A stretch of DNA of 30,671 nucleotides from contig PDIM01000041.1 in assembly GCA_002811675.1 (NCBI GenBank), positions 162,074-192,744 of the forward strand, written 5' to 3'. This document shows, in pieces, positions 1 through 8,320 of the stretch. Within the stretch, counting starts at the first letter, position 1; every line of letters begins with the position of its first letter. Made by a program: the position numbers and the translations under genes. Source of the stretch: Ichthyosporea sp. XGB-2017a (taxonomy: Eukaryota; Opisthokonta; Ichthyosporea). Under the pieces are notes generated by a model. That model ran no database searches, was not told the origin of the DNA, and was given only the letters and a program-made list of their open reading frames with translations.

Positions 1-95
1 GAATTCCTGTTGTAACTTATGAATGGATTATCCAATGCATTATTCAAGACACTGTTATAGACTGGACGTCGAATAGTGTCTATTCTTATAATTAA
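1..95 (+). CDS. C-terminal end of a BRCT-domain protein (partial, 53BP1-like)
   Basis: An open frame enters from the left edge (codons from base 3) and stops with TAA at 93-95, giving 30 residues. They read like the last helix of a BRCT domain: VVTYEWIIQC has the conserved Trp and the Cys that follow a Val-Val strand, and the chain then ends in a short Tyr-rich tail. BRCT repeats bind phosphoproteins in DNA-damage signalling. The EWxIQCxI wording, with the stop soon after it, resembles the end of the tandem BRCT of 53BP1-type mediators, but 30 residues cannot settle the subfamily. It converges on the RING gene ending at 248. The BRCT assignment is fairly likely; the 53BP1 assignment is a guess from pattern memory. 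Confidence 0.5.
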   Translation, partial: IPVVTYEWIIQCIIQDTVIDWTSNSVYSYN

Positions 96-198
96 AATTA
101 AGCCAGTAGAAAGTCGCCGAGCACATCATGTACTAATTAACGAACACACTTCAATGCACAACGAAACAATTCAAACAAAACAAGAAGCTATTTTGAAA

Positions 199-213
199 AA
201 TAAAATGTTTATT
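199..213. terminator. Back-to-back poly(A) signals of two convergent genes
   Basis: AATAAA lies on the + strand at 199-204, about 105 bp after the BRCT stop. TTTATT at 208-213 gives AATAAA on the - strand, 35 bp after the RING gene stop. The two hexamers are four bases apart, so the 3' ends of the transcripts probably overlap. Seen directly as motifs; use as cleavage signals is inferred. Confidence 0.5.
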
Positions 214-247
214 ATTTTTATATAGTACAGAAAAAAAAACGTCCAAG

Positions 248-2735
248 TTATCTTCGACTACCATGTCTTCGCCTTGATGGCTGATTATTTGACGGTGGCT
301 GTGAAAAAGAGCCTGTTTTGACCTCGAACAGGCAAACAGGACACTTCCCCTTTATATACAACCAAGGATCGATACAGTATGAATGATATTTGTGTAAGCA
401 GGGTAGCACTTTGAGTGGGTCCCCTTCGTCAAACTCACTACGACAAATCAGGCAATCAGATCCTTCCGATTCAGAAGAATTATCTGAGTTAGTATCGCCA
501 GAATCCTCGTTCATTGGACCATTGCTACCTGAATAATTAAAAACAGGAAGCTGGGAAACTTGAGCTATGAAACAGAAAAGTTGTTAATAAGTGTTAATAT
601 GAATGATAATAACTAATACAATACATCAAGCAAACACACTTTTCATCTGTACTTACATGAGTTGCAACCTCGAAGACACTTCTTCTCCGAAAGTCTTTTC
701 ATATCTTCACAATACATTTGTGATTGCAACTGATGAGCGGCTTTTTCATCGCGGTTGGGCTTTTGGCTCCCCCCTGCCCTAGCATCTGTTTTTTCTCGAG
801 CACGTTTCTCTTGCTCTTCTCTATGCAACTCCTCTTGAAGAGCTCGAGCATAACTTTCGTCATCTTCAAAGAAAGAATGAAGGTCACCATCGCTGTTGCA
901 AGTCGTTTGGTCACTTGAGACTCCAGTAATACGCATCTTACTAGTTTCGCCACTTTGGATGCTCGTTTCTTTCGACTGCAACTCGCTAGGATCAATCATC
1001 CTATTTACACGGGAGCTGAATCCTGTGTTAGTTTCAAGTTCAGGTGTGCTAGCTTTTCTAACGTACGTCATTGGCTTCTTTCCTTCTCTTTTAGAGATGC
1101 GCAAGGCCTCCTGAAGCCCAATATCTCCAGTTCTATTCATTTCATCGCAATTCTTTGAAATATCTTTAATCACTGGTGCTTCACCACTACTTGCAATAGA
1201 ATTGTTATCTGATATTGTTCCCCTCTCGGAGTTTGAGCTTTCGGCGTCCAATGTTTCATTCGCGTTGTGTATTTGCGTGCTTAAACAAAGACTTTCGAGT
1301 ACAACAGATTCGGGAACTCCATCTCCATCTTGCGCTATGTAATTTCCTCCCAACTCTCTAAAATTATCAATATCGTCCATTTCGTAACTACGCTCGAGAG
1401 AAGACATGTCATACGTAAGGTCACCCAGCCCTGTAAACTTAAGTTCTACTTTAAATGAACGAGGAATCATGAGGTCGCTACGCGGCAAATTCATTTCGTC
1501 TTTCCCAATAACATACTTCCCCGAATCACCAAACAAAAAGCAAGGGTGGAAAGTAAATGAGGCAAGAAGTTGCCCGTTGCCGTCAAGTGGAAGGTGATAA
1601 AGCTTGACAATAATATCACGTTCAATATATTTTTCCACTGGAATTTTGATATTTTTCCGCTCTGCACACCCTTCGATCACATTGTTTGCCATATCCATAT
1701 CATTAATACCCTGAACAATCGACGAAAATATCGTCGCTTCCTCTGAATTGACCATTACCATAGGACGAATAGTGTCACCCATGGGGGGCGCCTTAATTCT
1801 AATTCTCTTTAAATATGCTCTATGAGATTCACCAGTAGAATGACTGGAATTCACCATCATGTTATTAAAGTCCTTCAAGAAACGGGTATGAGTAGGCTGG
1901 ATTGCAAAGGCAGACCCTTGAAGAAGTTTGTTATCTGGCACTTTGTACATCGATTGAAAGAGCAAGCTAAATGCCTTCATGCAATCTTCTATGCGCTCCT
2001 TTGCGGGCATCCAGGAGTTACTTGGTTGAAGCGCACCAGTTGAGCACAGTTTTGTGCTTCTGTGCATACAAAAAAATAGCACACATATCGCTACCAGGCA
2101 CTCATGGCCTGGGTTGCAATGCAAAACAGCAATGTTTGTTTGGTCAGAAGAGAGCCATGACTTAACAGATTCACACATTGCTACTATTGTTTCAAGCCTT
2201 CAAGAGACGGAAGAAAAAGATTTACGCATAAATAATAAAGAACATTATATTTCATAAAGATATCTGCAAGTGAATGTCATACCTAGGAGGGAGATCAGTG
2301 TTTTCAGCGAGAAGTGATGGGTTTGAAAAATCAAGTATAATATGTTCAAACATTGGTGCCGGTAAGCCAATGTTACACAGATTGTAAACCATATACTTAT
2401 TCTCATGGTACTTTTCAAGATATTTAAAGGCAGACTTTGTCTGAAAAAAAGGTAGCGTCACGACCATTGTTTGCAGAAATATTTGTTAGTATTATCACAA
2501 AACTACTGTGCGAAAAGTAAACTAAAGGCAAACTTACCTCCCGAAGCTTCTTCTGTGGCCTCACAAATGGCTCAGCAGTGGTAGAGGGAAAAGAGAATCT
2601 CCTTTTATCCCTCTTTCTCAACCCAGATTCTGTTGAAAGCCTAAGAATATACAAACCCTTTGTTACCTGAAATAGATTTGAATTTTTGGCACCGCTTCCT
2701 GTGTGGCCATCAAAGAACTTTGCTAGAGTCTTCAT
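248..2735 (-). CDS. PTEN/tensin-like pseudophosphatase with C2, UIM/MIU-like motifs and a C-terminal RING-H2 finger
   Basis: Four exons join in frame: 2735-2538, 2440-2283, 2197-657 and 528-248, giving 725 residues. Introns are 97, 85 and 128 bp, all GT-AG, with phases 0, 2 and 1. Residues about 25-240 follow the PTEN/tensin/auxilin phosphatase fold (KYMVYNLC, then LPPRLETI, then VLHC). The P-loop reads HCNPGHEC at 145-152: the Cys is kept but the catalytic Arg is Cys, so lipid or protein phosphatase activity is unlikely. Residues about 246-375 match the tensin-type C2 membrane-binding domain (ending SFKVELKF). A UIM-like motif (LQEALRISKRE, 480-490) and a MIU-like motif (DDESYARALQEEL, 564-576) suggest ubiquitin binding. 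Residues 658-698 form a perfect RING-H2 (C-x2-C-x14-C-x-H-x2-H-x2-C-x10-C-x2-C) with the Trp and Pro typical of E2-binding RINGs. Inferred role: a membrane-tethered ubiquitin ligase. The start is the first ATG before the fold. The architecture is one I do not recognise. Confidence 0.8.
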
Positions 2736-3212
2736 GATGCCTGGACTGATTCGTATAGGTTGCGGGGATATTTATTTGTTCGATACGCTGTGTGGGATAT
2801 GAGTGGAAGAACAAATCTTTGTAGTTGACGAAACGAGAGGGGGGCTTGCAAGAGATTGGCTCAAAGACAAGAATATGGTTCCGCCTAACAAGGGAGAGGA
2901 GGTGAACCAAGAATGAAATAAATCGTCAATGATCAGCTGGAGGGACCCGATCACCCCAATATGCACTTCCAGGCATAACCCTCCTCGGAATCCAAGGTCA
3001 CATTCCTGTGGCCACCAGTGCGGAAGGGACCAGCTGGGGGGTCCCTAGTGGACTTTTCCTCCATACATAATGGGGGGATTGAGGTCCCGGTCCGTATTTT
3101 TCTGTATTTTTTTTTATTCACAGAAATAACGAAATAGTGGTAGAGGTGCACAGCGAGGAAAGGAATAGTCATATCCCTGCTTGCCAAGGAGCTCGAGCAC
3201 ACAACGGGGGGG

Positions 3213-3672
3213 CAATCGTCCTCTGCCCCCAGTAGTACGTCGAATACTGCAGCTACAGCAAGATCGCAGGCGAGGCAAAATGTTGTCAGAATACTTCAAC
3301 GGGCTCAAAAAAGACCAAAACTATCTCAGTCGCAAAGTGTTGATGATCAAGGGCAGGTAAGTAAGAAAACTAAAGCTTCGTCTGCCATGGGTTCTTAATG
3401 TCTTCTGGGCTTCAAACCGTTGACGATGTGTGGGACGAGTATAAAAATGGATTCGACAACAACCGACCAAGTGAAGAGTTAGAAGAAATCATCGTCAGAA
3501 ATACTGGAGCGGCAATGCAGAATCCACTTTGCGAAAACGTCGTCTAGCGATGGTAAAGCTAGTGTCTCGCGTAGCACAGCAATATAAAATCCTGGAAACT
3601 CGAGCTGCAACTGTTACTTCCACTTGGTGCAAGAAGAACACCAAACACCAAGTCACTTTCATGGTTGGGTAA
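3213..3672 (+). pseudogene. Frameshifted remnant with a GCR1_C-like DNA-binding domain
   Basis: Three overlapping + frames read as one broken protein. A Ser/Gln/Ala-rich stretch (3213-3398) ends in TAA, which overlaps an ATG at 3398. That second frame (3398-3547) contains TVDDVWDEYKNG followed by PSEELEE. A third frame (about 3496-3672) continues with KYWSGNAES and a basic KRRLAMVKLV segment. The order, tryptophan-rich start, PSxxELE, a W-x-G segment and then Arg-Arg resembles the GCR1_C domain known from fungal Gcr1 and from Crypton transposons. A good splice donor (CAG/GTAAGT, 3354-3362) occurs inside the first frame, so part of the disruption could be an unrecognised intron. I call it a pseudogene because the domain itself needs a frame change near 3480-3496. 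The family assignment is tentative. Confidence 0.4.
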
Positions 3673-4281
3673 AGCGCTGCATGACAGCAAATCGACGGAA
3701 GCATCAGGGAAGGGCAAAGCTTTTTTTTTTGGCAAAACCGAGTTTTTAAAACAGCTGAGCAGTAGTAACATATTAACCCTGGATCGGCTCCAAAATTTTC
3801 AGAATGATAAAAGGCAATGTGATGTTGAAAAGCCCCCCCCCTCCGGATAACAGTGATAGTGATGATACTAATGATGATAATAATTACTGTGAACTATGTA
3901 GATACTGGTTTCTCAGATGAGGAACTTCTTCAACAATTTATAGCTGTTTAAGATACTGCTAACAAAAAAAAATAGACACGAATGCTGTAATGCAATTGGA
4001 ATCAAGGAGTGCTTTGTGGTTGTGCGCATGAAGAATCTTCGTAATAATGAATATAATTTTCGGAATAATCTGTTTTTGTTTTTGTTTTCTTTTTTTTTCA
4101 TACCTGCCAACAGCTATTTACATTTTTAAGGGTAGCATATTTAACAAAAAACGAGTGGTCTATGCCATAGAATTATGCGCATTGGGAAAACGCCAAGGTC
4201 CTCCGTGAAGATATGCTATATTCTGTCGCAGAGACCTTGCCTGAGTGAAGAATGGGTGTTACCAAGGAATGATGCTGCTCA

Positions 4282-4473
4282 AGGACTTTTTCTCTTTCCT
4301 CAGGAGGCTCAATAGGTCTTGAACATTGGTTTCATGTTGGGCCCGAAGAATCTGCCATGCCATACCTTGTCTTGGATGCGTATCTGGTTAGACACTATGT
4401 GCTAAAAAGAATAAAGGTGGAAACAAAATCGGCTCTCCACAATCGCTGCGAGAGCCATAAATATACCACATAA
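4282..4473 (+). pseudogene. Possible DDE-type transposase fragment
   Basis: An open stretch of 63 codons ends in TAA at 4471. It includes LEHWFHVGP, then PYLVLDAY and a basic YVLKRIKVE segment. An aspartate after a hydrophobic strand (LVLDAY) in such a setting is the look of the second catalytic strand of DDE endonucleases of the pogo/Tigger type. No start codon, first aspartate or third acidic residue could be placed, and upstream frames are interrupted. It may be part of the same decayed element as the remnant at 3213-3672, or unrelated. It lies 225 bp beyond the TXNDC9 stop. Low confidence: it rests on one short motif. Confidence 0.25.
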
Positions 4474-4698
4474 TCTGTACATAACACGCTCTCCTACAAA
4501 AAGCTCACCTCTCGCAAACTCTGCTAAGTTTATTGAAAATAGTGTATGCAACGTATCCCAGCTCACTGTAAGTTACACGACAATATATATACAAAATTCA
4601 ACTTCAAAGATTTTATAGAACAAGCTGCAATTAATGCCATGGCGGGATACACTTCCAAATATCAAAGCCGTGCACAAGGGTTAAGGAGTTCCGAGTCT

Positions 4699-5307
4699 TC
4701 AAGAATAAGACTCGTCAGATTCGCAATCATCTTCAGGGGCCACACCATCACAATAAATGTTTCCGTCATAGTTAATAAGGTCACCCAGTGCCTGTGCAAG
4801 CTGTTCAGTTTTAAAGTTGTCAACACCTCCAAACATATCAAAACCAGGCATTTGTCCCATCACTTTGCCTTTCTTGACCAGCACAAGGGTGGGCATGATA
4901 GTAATTTTGAGTCTTTCGGTAAGAAACGGGGATTTCTCTGCATCAATCTTAATAAATCGGCACTCCATATGCTTTTCTGCCAACTCAGAAAGATGACGAT
5001 CCAAAATTTTGCATCGCCAAGTTGTATTGCGGAAAAAGTGACAGACAATATTATCACTATTCTTCGACACATTAAAGAATTCCTTCTCCCCGTCAATCAA
5101 AGTGTATTTACCGTGCCCATTCGCCCTCCATTCCTCCTTGCGTTTCGCCATCTTTTTCAATTGATCTAATCTTTTTCTTCTAATAGCTTCTAAATCGTCT
5201 TCTTCCAAATTGTCTAACTTATTGAGCTCACTGTCTACCTGCTGTTCCACCATCTTTGCAGCGTCCAGCAGGTGCTTTTCAAAAGCAGCGCTCAAGTTGG
5301 GATCCAT
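4699..5307 (-). CDS. TXNDC9: Thioredoxin domain-containing protein 9 / phosducin-like protein
   Basis: A single-exon gene of 202 residues with ATG at 5307. TXNDC9-type proteins are cytosolic phosducin-like cofactors of the CCT chaperonin and act in actin and tubulin folding. The N-terminal ~65 residues are a charged helix (EEDDLEAIRRKRLDQLKK). The thioredoxin-like fold follows from about residue 70 (EFFNVSKNSDNIVCHFFR, then RFIKIDAEKSPFLTERL, IMPTLVLVKKG and FGGVDNF), and the acidic tail is rich in Asp, Glu and Ser. The active-site CxxC is absent, as is usual for this family, so redox catalysis is not expected. Length is normal (human about 226). It shares a divergent promoter region with Snf7. 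The long open frame on the opposite strand (4546-5169) is an antisense shadow. Confidence 0.92.
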   Translation of the reverse strand: MDPNLSAAFEKHLLDAAKMVEQQVDSELNKLDNLEEDDLEAIRRKRLDQLKKMAKRKEEWRANGHGKYTLIDGEKEFFNVSKNSDNIVCHFFRNTTWRCKILDRHLSELAEKHMECRFIKIDAEKSPFLTERLKITIMPTLVLVKKGKVMGQMPGFDMFGGVDNFKTEQLAQALGDLINYDGNIYCDGVAPEDDCESDESYS

Positions 5308-6063
5308 GTTGCTAATAACGGATTAACAGCACACTAGTTAACACAGACAATCACTCAAAGTTCACGGGGAGATACCAGCAGCAAATATGTGGGGAGTATT
5401 GCGCCTTTCAAAACAAGTTAGAGGAAGTTGATGATTCAGTTAGGCCTAATTCAGTCCGATCCTATGAATCTCTGTCCAGGCAAGAAGTTACAGCAGCACT
5501 TAGGATGGAGAGCGCCAGGCTGCCAGCTAGCCCGATTAATAAAGCAAGGATTAAAGCCTCCGGGGGGGGTTACGAGGGTTATAGGCAGAAGTGTGCTGTG
5601 TGATTTCCCCCATCCCCATCTCTGTACCTCCCTTGTGTTCCTATAAATCCATCGGAGAATTCCTCTCTAGCCCCTCCAAGGGACCCCCCCTATGGGTTGC
5701 AGCAGGCAGCAGCTGATCATGATCATGCATGCAGATCACAGCTGCGCGCACTCTAGCTGAGCTGTACTGTCATTGATTGTGGCCACAGCTTGCCTGTCAT
5801 GCCAACCGCTTTTTTTCTATGGGCCAGTCCAATTGATATGATTATCATCATTCGACGGCCTTTGTATTTTATTATTTATTATATTTATTACTTAGGTGAC
5901 GTGGGAAAGATTGAGAATAGTCGGGTATTATAGATTATTGACCTTGGAGTTGGATTTGAATTAGCTTGTGAGTCCGTCTCGTATATTCTTCAGCATAGAA
6001 GTTGTATTATCTTTTTAGTGTTAGTTTATTTAATTTATTATCTTTGATTTTCCAGTTTACAGA
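5308..6063. promoter_or_regulatory. Divergent promoter region of TXNDC9 and Snf7
   Basis: This 756-bp interval separates two divergent starts. It contains a G run and CCCCCC tracts (5562-5690), a TATA-like CCTATAAATCC near 5640, and a palindrome-rich patch at 5711-5770 with two adjacent TGATCA words (5714-5719 and 5720-5725), GCATGC and CAGCTG. The 180 bases before the Snf7 ATG are AT-rich. No open frame or RNA gene was recognised. Confidence 0.4.
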
Positions 6064-6793
6064 ATGAATCTTTTTGGGAAGGCGAAAAAGGCCCCTCCGG
6101 CCAAAGACAGTATTCAGAAGTTAAGGGAAACAATGGAACTTTTGGAAAAACGAGAACAGTTTCTCGAAAAGAAAATTGAAAATGAACTCAAAACTGCCAA
6201 AACGAATGCTTCAAAAAATAAGAGAGGTAAGTAGAAAGGCTCGATTGAAAGGAAATTTAGGTAACTGTGGCATTTGACTAACCAAAACATTTTATTTGGA
6301 ATCAAAAGTGGCGCTTATGGCTTTGAAGAGAAAGAAGACATATGAAGCTCAAATAGAGAAGATTACAGGAGCAAGAATGACTCTGGAAACGCAGGTGTTA
6401 ACAATTGAAAACGCAAGTGTTAATTTGGAGGCAATGAATGCAATGAAAATGGGTGCACAGACGATGAAGGATATACACGGGGCATTTACTATTGATAAAG
6501 TTGACGAGACCATGGATGAAATTCGCGACCAAATGGACGTTGCCAATGAGATTGGAGAAGCAATTTCACAGCCTGTTGGCTTGGGTATGGAATTTGATGA
6601 TGACGAGCTTGCTGCGGAGCTTGATATGTTAGAGCAAGAAGAGCTAGATTCTCAACTTTTGAGTACCGAAGCTGCCACACTGCCTAGTGTTCCTGTGGGA
6701 GAGCCTGTCTCGCCAAGCAAGGCTGAAGGTAAGAAGAAAAAGACTGCAGAAGAAGAAGAACTGGACGAGTTGCGAGCCGCCATGGCTATGTAA
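6064..6793 (+). CDS. CHMP4: ESCRT-III subunit Snf7/Vps32 (CHMP4)
   Basis: Two exons, 6064-6226 and 6309-6793, separated by an 82-bp GT-AG intron (phase 1), encode 215 residues. Snf7/CHMP4 polymerises on membranes to drive multivesicular-body budding, cytokinesis and membrane repair. The start MNLFGKAKK and the basic helix (LRETMELLEKREQFLEKKI) are typical, as is the ALMALKRKKTYE motif that spans the exon junction. The core helices contain NAMKMGAQTMKDIHG and VDETMDEIRDQMDVANEI. The acidic second half (DDDELAAELDMLEQEELD) is the autoinhibitory part, and a C-terminal LDELRAAMAM helix resembles the MIM1/Bro1-binding end. Family length is 215-240 residues, so the gene is complete. An AATAAA at 7033-7038 could end the transcript. 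Confidence 0.95.
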
Positions 6794-7159
6794 ATACATC
6801 ACGGGGCTGCAAGTATCGCTGATTTGGCCATGTTTCCCGCAGAGGAATTTTCTACTTGTCTGACTAAAATCAGCACAGTTAAAGCACTCTTTCTTTTTGG
6901 CTCATTGGGGAGGGAAGGAGAGTTGATGGAAAGGGGAAGTGGGGGTGGGTGGGGTACATGAGAAGTGAAGTAGTAAAGGCGATCATTCTTGTGCTGTGCA
7001 CAGGCTGCTTTGAGTTCATCGAATGCTTTGCTAATAAAGACAGTGAGACTGAATTAACGAGATTTTAAAACAAAAATCTCTATCGTGGTTTTTCATAGCC
7101 TTTTAATGATACTTTTCCATTTATTTTACAATGCAAAGTCAGCCTTACGAACTACCTGC
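6794..7159. terminator. Convergent 3' region of Snf7 and the acyltransferase
   Basis: A 366-bp interval between two convergent stops. It has a G-rich patch at 6900-6960, AATAAA on the + strand at 7033-7038 (a plausible Snf7 poly(A) signal) and TTTATT at 7120-7125, which gives AATAAA on the - strand 35 bp after the acyltransferase stop. No open frame of note. Confidence 0.45.
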
Positions 7160-8032
7160 TCATTTGTCTTTTTTCTCAAGATCAGCAACCATTTCGTTGT
7201 AGTTTTCTAACATACTGTTACGCGCCTTCTCCACCAAGTCGTTAATATCGTCCTTGGTGAGTCCTTTTGTTGGGATTGGCTTCAATACACGAAGAGAGGC
7301 CTGACCACTATTCCACAATCCTTTCTTCTTACTATAGAAGTTGAAGAAGGGAGAAAATACAACTGGGACTATAGGAACTTGAGCTTTAACGGCTACATGA
7401 AAAGCACCTTTCTTAAAAGGAAGCATACCTCTTCCATGGTGGCGAGTTCCTTCGGGATATATCCACACACTAACGTCATTTTCAATCATCTGCTCGGCAC
7501 ACTGATCCATAGCTTTGAAAGCTTCAGCTTTTGAAAATCTATCAACGAGAATATTTCCCGAAAGGTAAAAATACCAGCCGAACAGAGGGATATAAACCAG
7601 AGACTTCTTCCCTAACGCTGCAGCTCGAGGGGGCCAACATGAACCCATCAAGAATAAGTCAAGCGAGCTCTGATGATTAGCAATATACACACAAGGCTGA
7701 TTTTCCATAAGATTTTCAGTACCAAATCTATCAATCTTTATCCTAAAAATCCATTTGTTTGACATGTCGAGCAGCCAGGCCGTGAATGAGTTTAAATGAA
7801 CCCCCGGATAACGACCAATGCCACAAACCCCCAGAAGGCCTTTGATCAAGCCCATAAGCGACACGAACATTAATACCCAAAAGTATATAAGCATTTTCAC
7901 ATAATACTTGATCCAGTTAGGCTCTGGTTCTGGTCCAAAAGAGAAGCTTTCATGTTCTTCAAGATCCTCTGGCAGCGAGTTGACACTAGAGGTGGTAGCA
8001 TCTGCTGCCCCCTTTGCATCCTTTTTCCCCAT
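7160..8032 (-). CDS. 1-acyl-sn-glycerol-3-phosphate acyltransferase (PlsC family)
   Basis: A single-exon gene of 290 residues with ATG at 8032 (MGKKDAKG); the frame is open eight codons further upstream, but only to a GTG. The enzyme transfers an acyl chain to lysophosphatidate to make phosphatidate, normally in the ER membrane. Residues about 43-70 form a hydrophobic membrane segment. The catalytic NHQSSLD (NHx4D, 119-125) is intact, as is the substrate-binding YPEGTR (192-197), followed by GMLPFKKGAF and VPIVPVVFSP. These spacings match eukaryotic AGPAT1/2 and yeast Slc1. It lies convergent to Snf7 and divergent from CCDC24. Which AGPAT paralogue it is cannot be told from motifs. Confidence 0.92.
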   Translation of the reverse strand: MGKKDAKGAADATTSSVNSLPEDLEEHESFSFGPEPEPNWIKYYVKMLIYFWVLMFVSLMGLIKGLLGVCGIGRYPGVHLNSFTAWLLDMSNKWIFRIKIDRFGTENLMENQPCVYIANHQSSLDLFLMGSCWPPRAAALGKKSLVYIPLFGWYFYLSGNILVDRFSKAEAFKAMDQCAEQMIENDVSVWIYPEGTRHHGRGMLPFKKGAFHVAVKAQVPIVPVVFSPFFNFYSKKKGLWNSGQASLRVLKPIPTKGLTKDDINDLVEKARNSMLENYNEMVADLEKKDK

Positions 8033-8320
8033 TCTATTATATTGATTGATCTGCACTTACTGTAATTTGATAGTAAATGTGGTGAGGGTCAGAGTCGAGA
8101 TCTAGAGCTAGTCGATGGCAACTGCTCGAGTGATAACACAAACATCAACAGCTATAATATATTGTAATAATTTTAGCAGCTATGTAAGTACATGACATGA
8201 TGCATGATCATGCTGCACAGCGCTGCGATCGATGATCATCGCGCCGCACCCGCCGCCGCGCGACAAGCTACAGTATAAGTCAGCCCACGTAAATGGTGTA
8301 TCACGTGATGCCTACTGGGT

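Larger units (their letters stand above)
2736..4698. other. Gene-free stretch of about 2 kb with decayed coding debris
   Basis: This is the longest interval without an intact gene. It begins with the promoter of the RING gene (transcribed leftward) and ends at the 3' end of TXNDC9. Between them lie broken coding-like stretches at 3213-3672 and 4282-4473 (listed separately), homopolymer T runs near 3107 and 3719, a GAT/AAT-rich simple repeat near 3850-3885 and C/G runs near 3036 and 3833. No tRNA or other RNA gene was recognised. Frames full of stops, short open pieces and low-complexity tracts suggest an old mobile-element graveyard, but no terminal repeats or target-site duplications could be defined. 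Confidence 0.5.

Noticed and set aside
2939-3045. Inverted AGGGACCC / GGGTCCCT words as possible terminal repeats
   Set aside because: Eight bases in G/C-run context with no flanking target-site duplication; too short to define an element.
3851-3885. CRISPR-like or tandem array
   Set aside because: It is a short GAT/AAT-rich simple repeat in eukaryotic DNA, with no spacers or regular unit.
4546-5169. 207-codon open frame on the + strand
   Set aside because: It lies antisense to TXNDC9, whose protein is clearly recognisable, and its translation has no familiar motif; a codon-usage shadow.
8111-8130. Possible RFX X-box (ATGGCAAC half-site) upstream of CCDC24
   Set aside because: Only one half-site fits; the other arm does not match the RFX consensus, so it is not supported as a ciliary promoter element.
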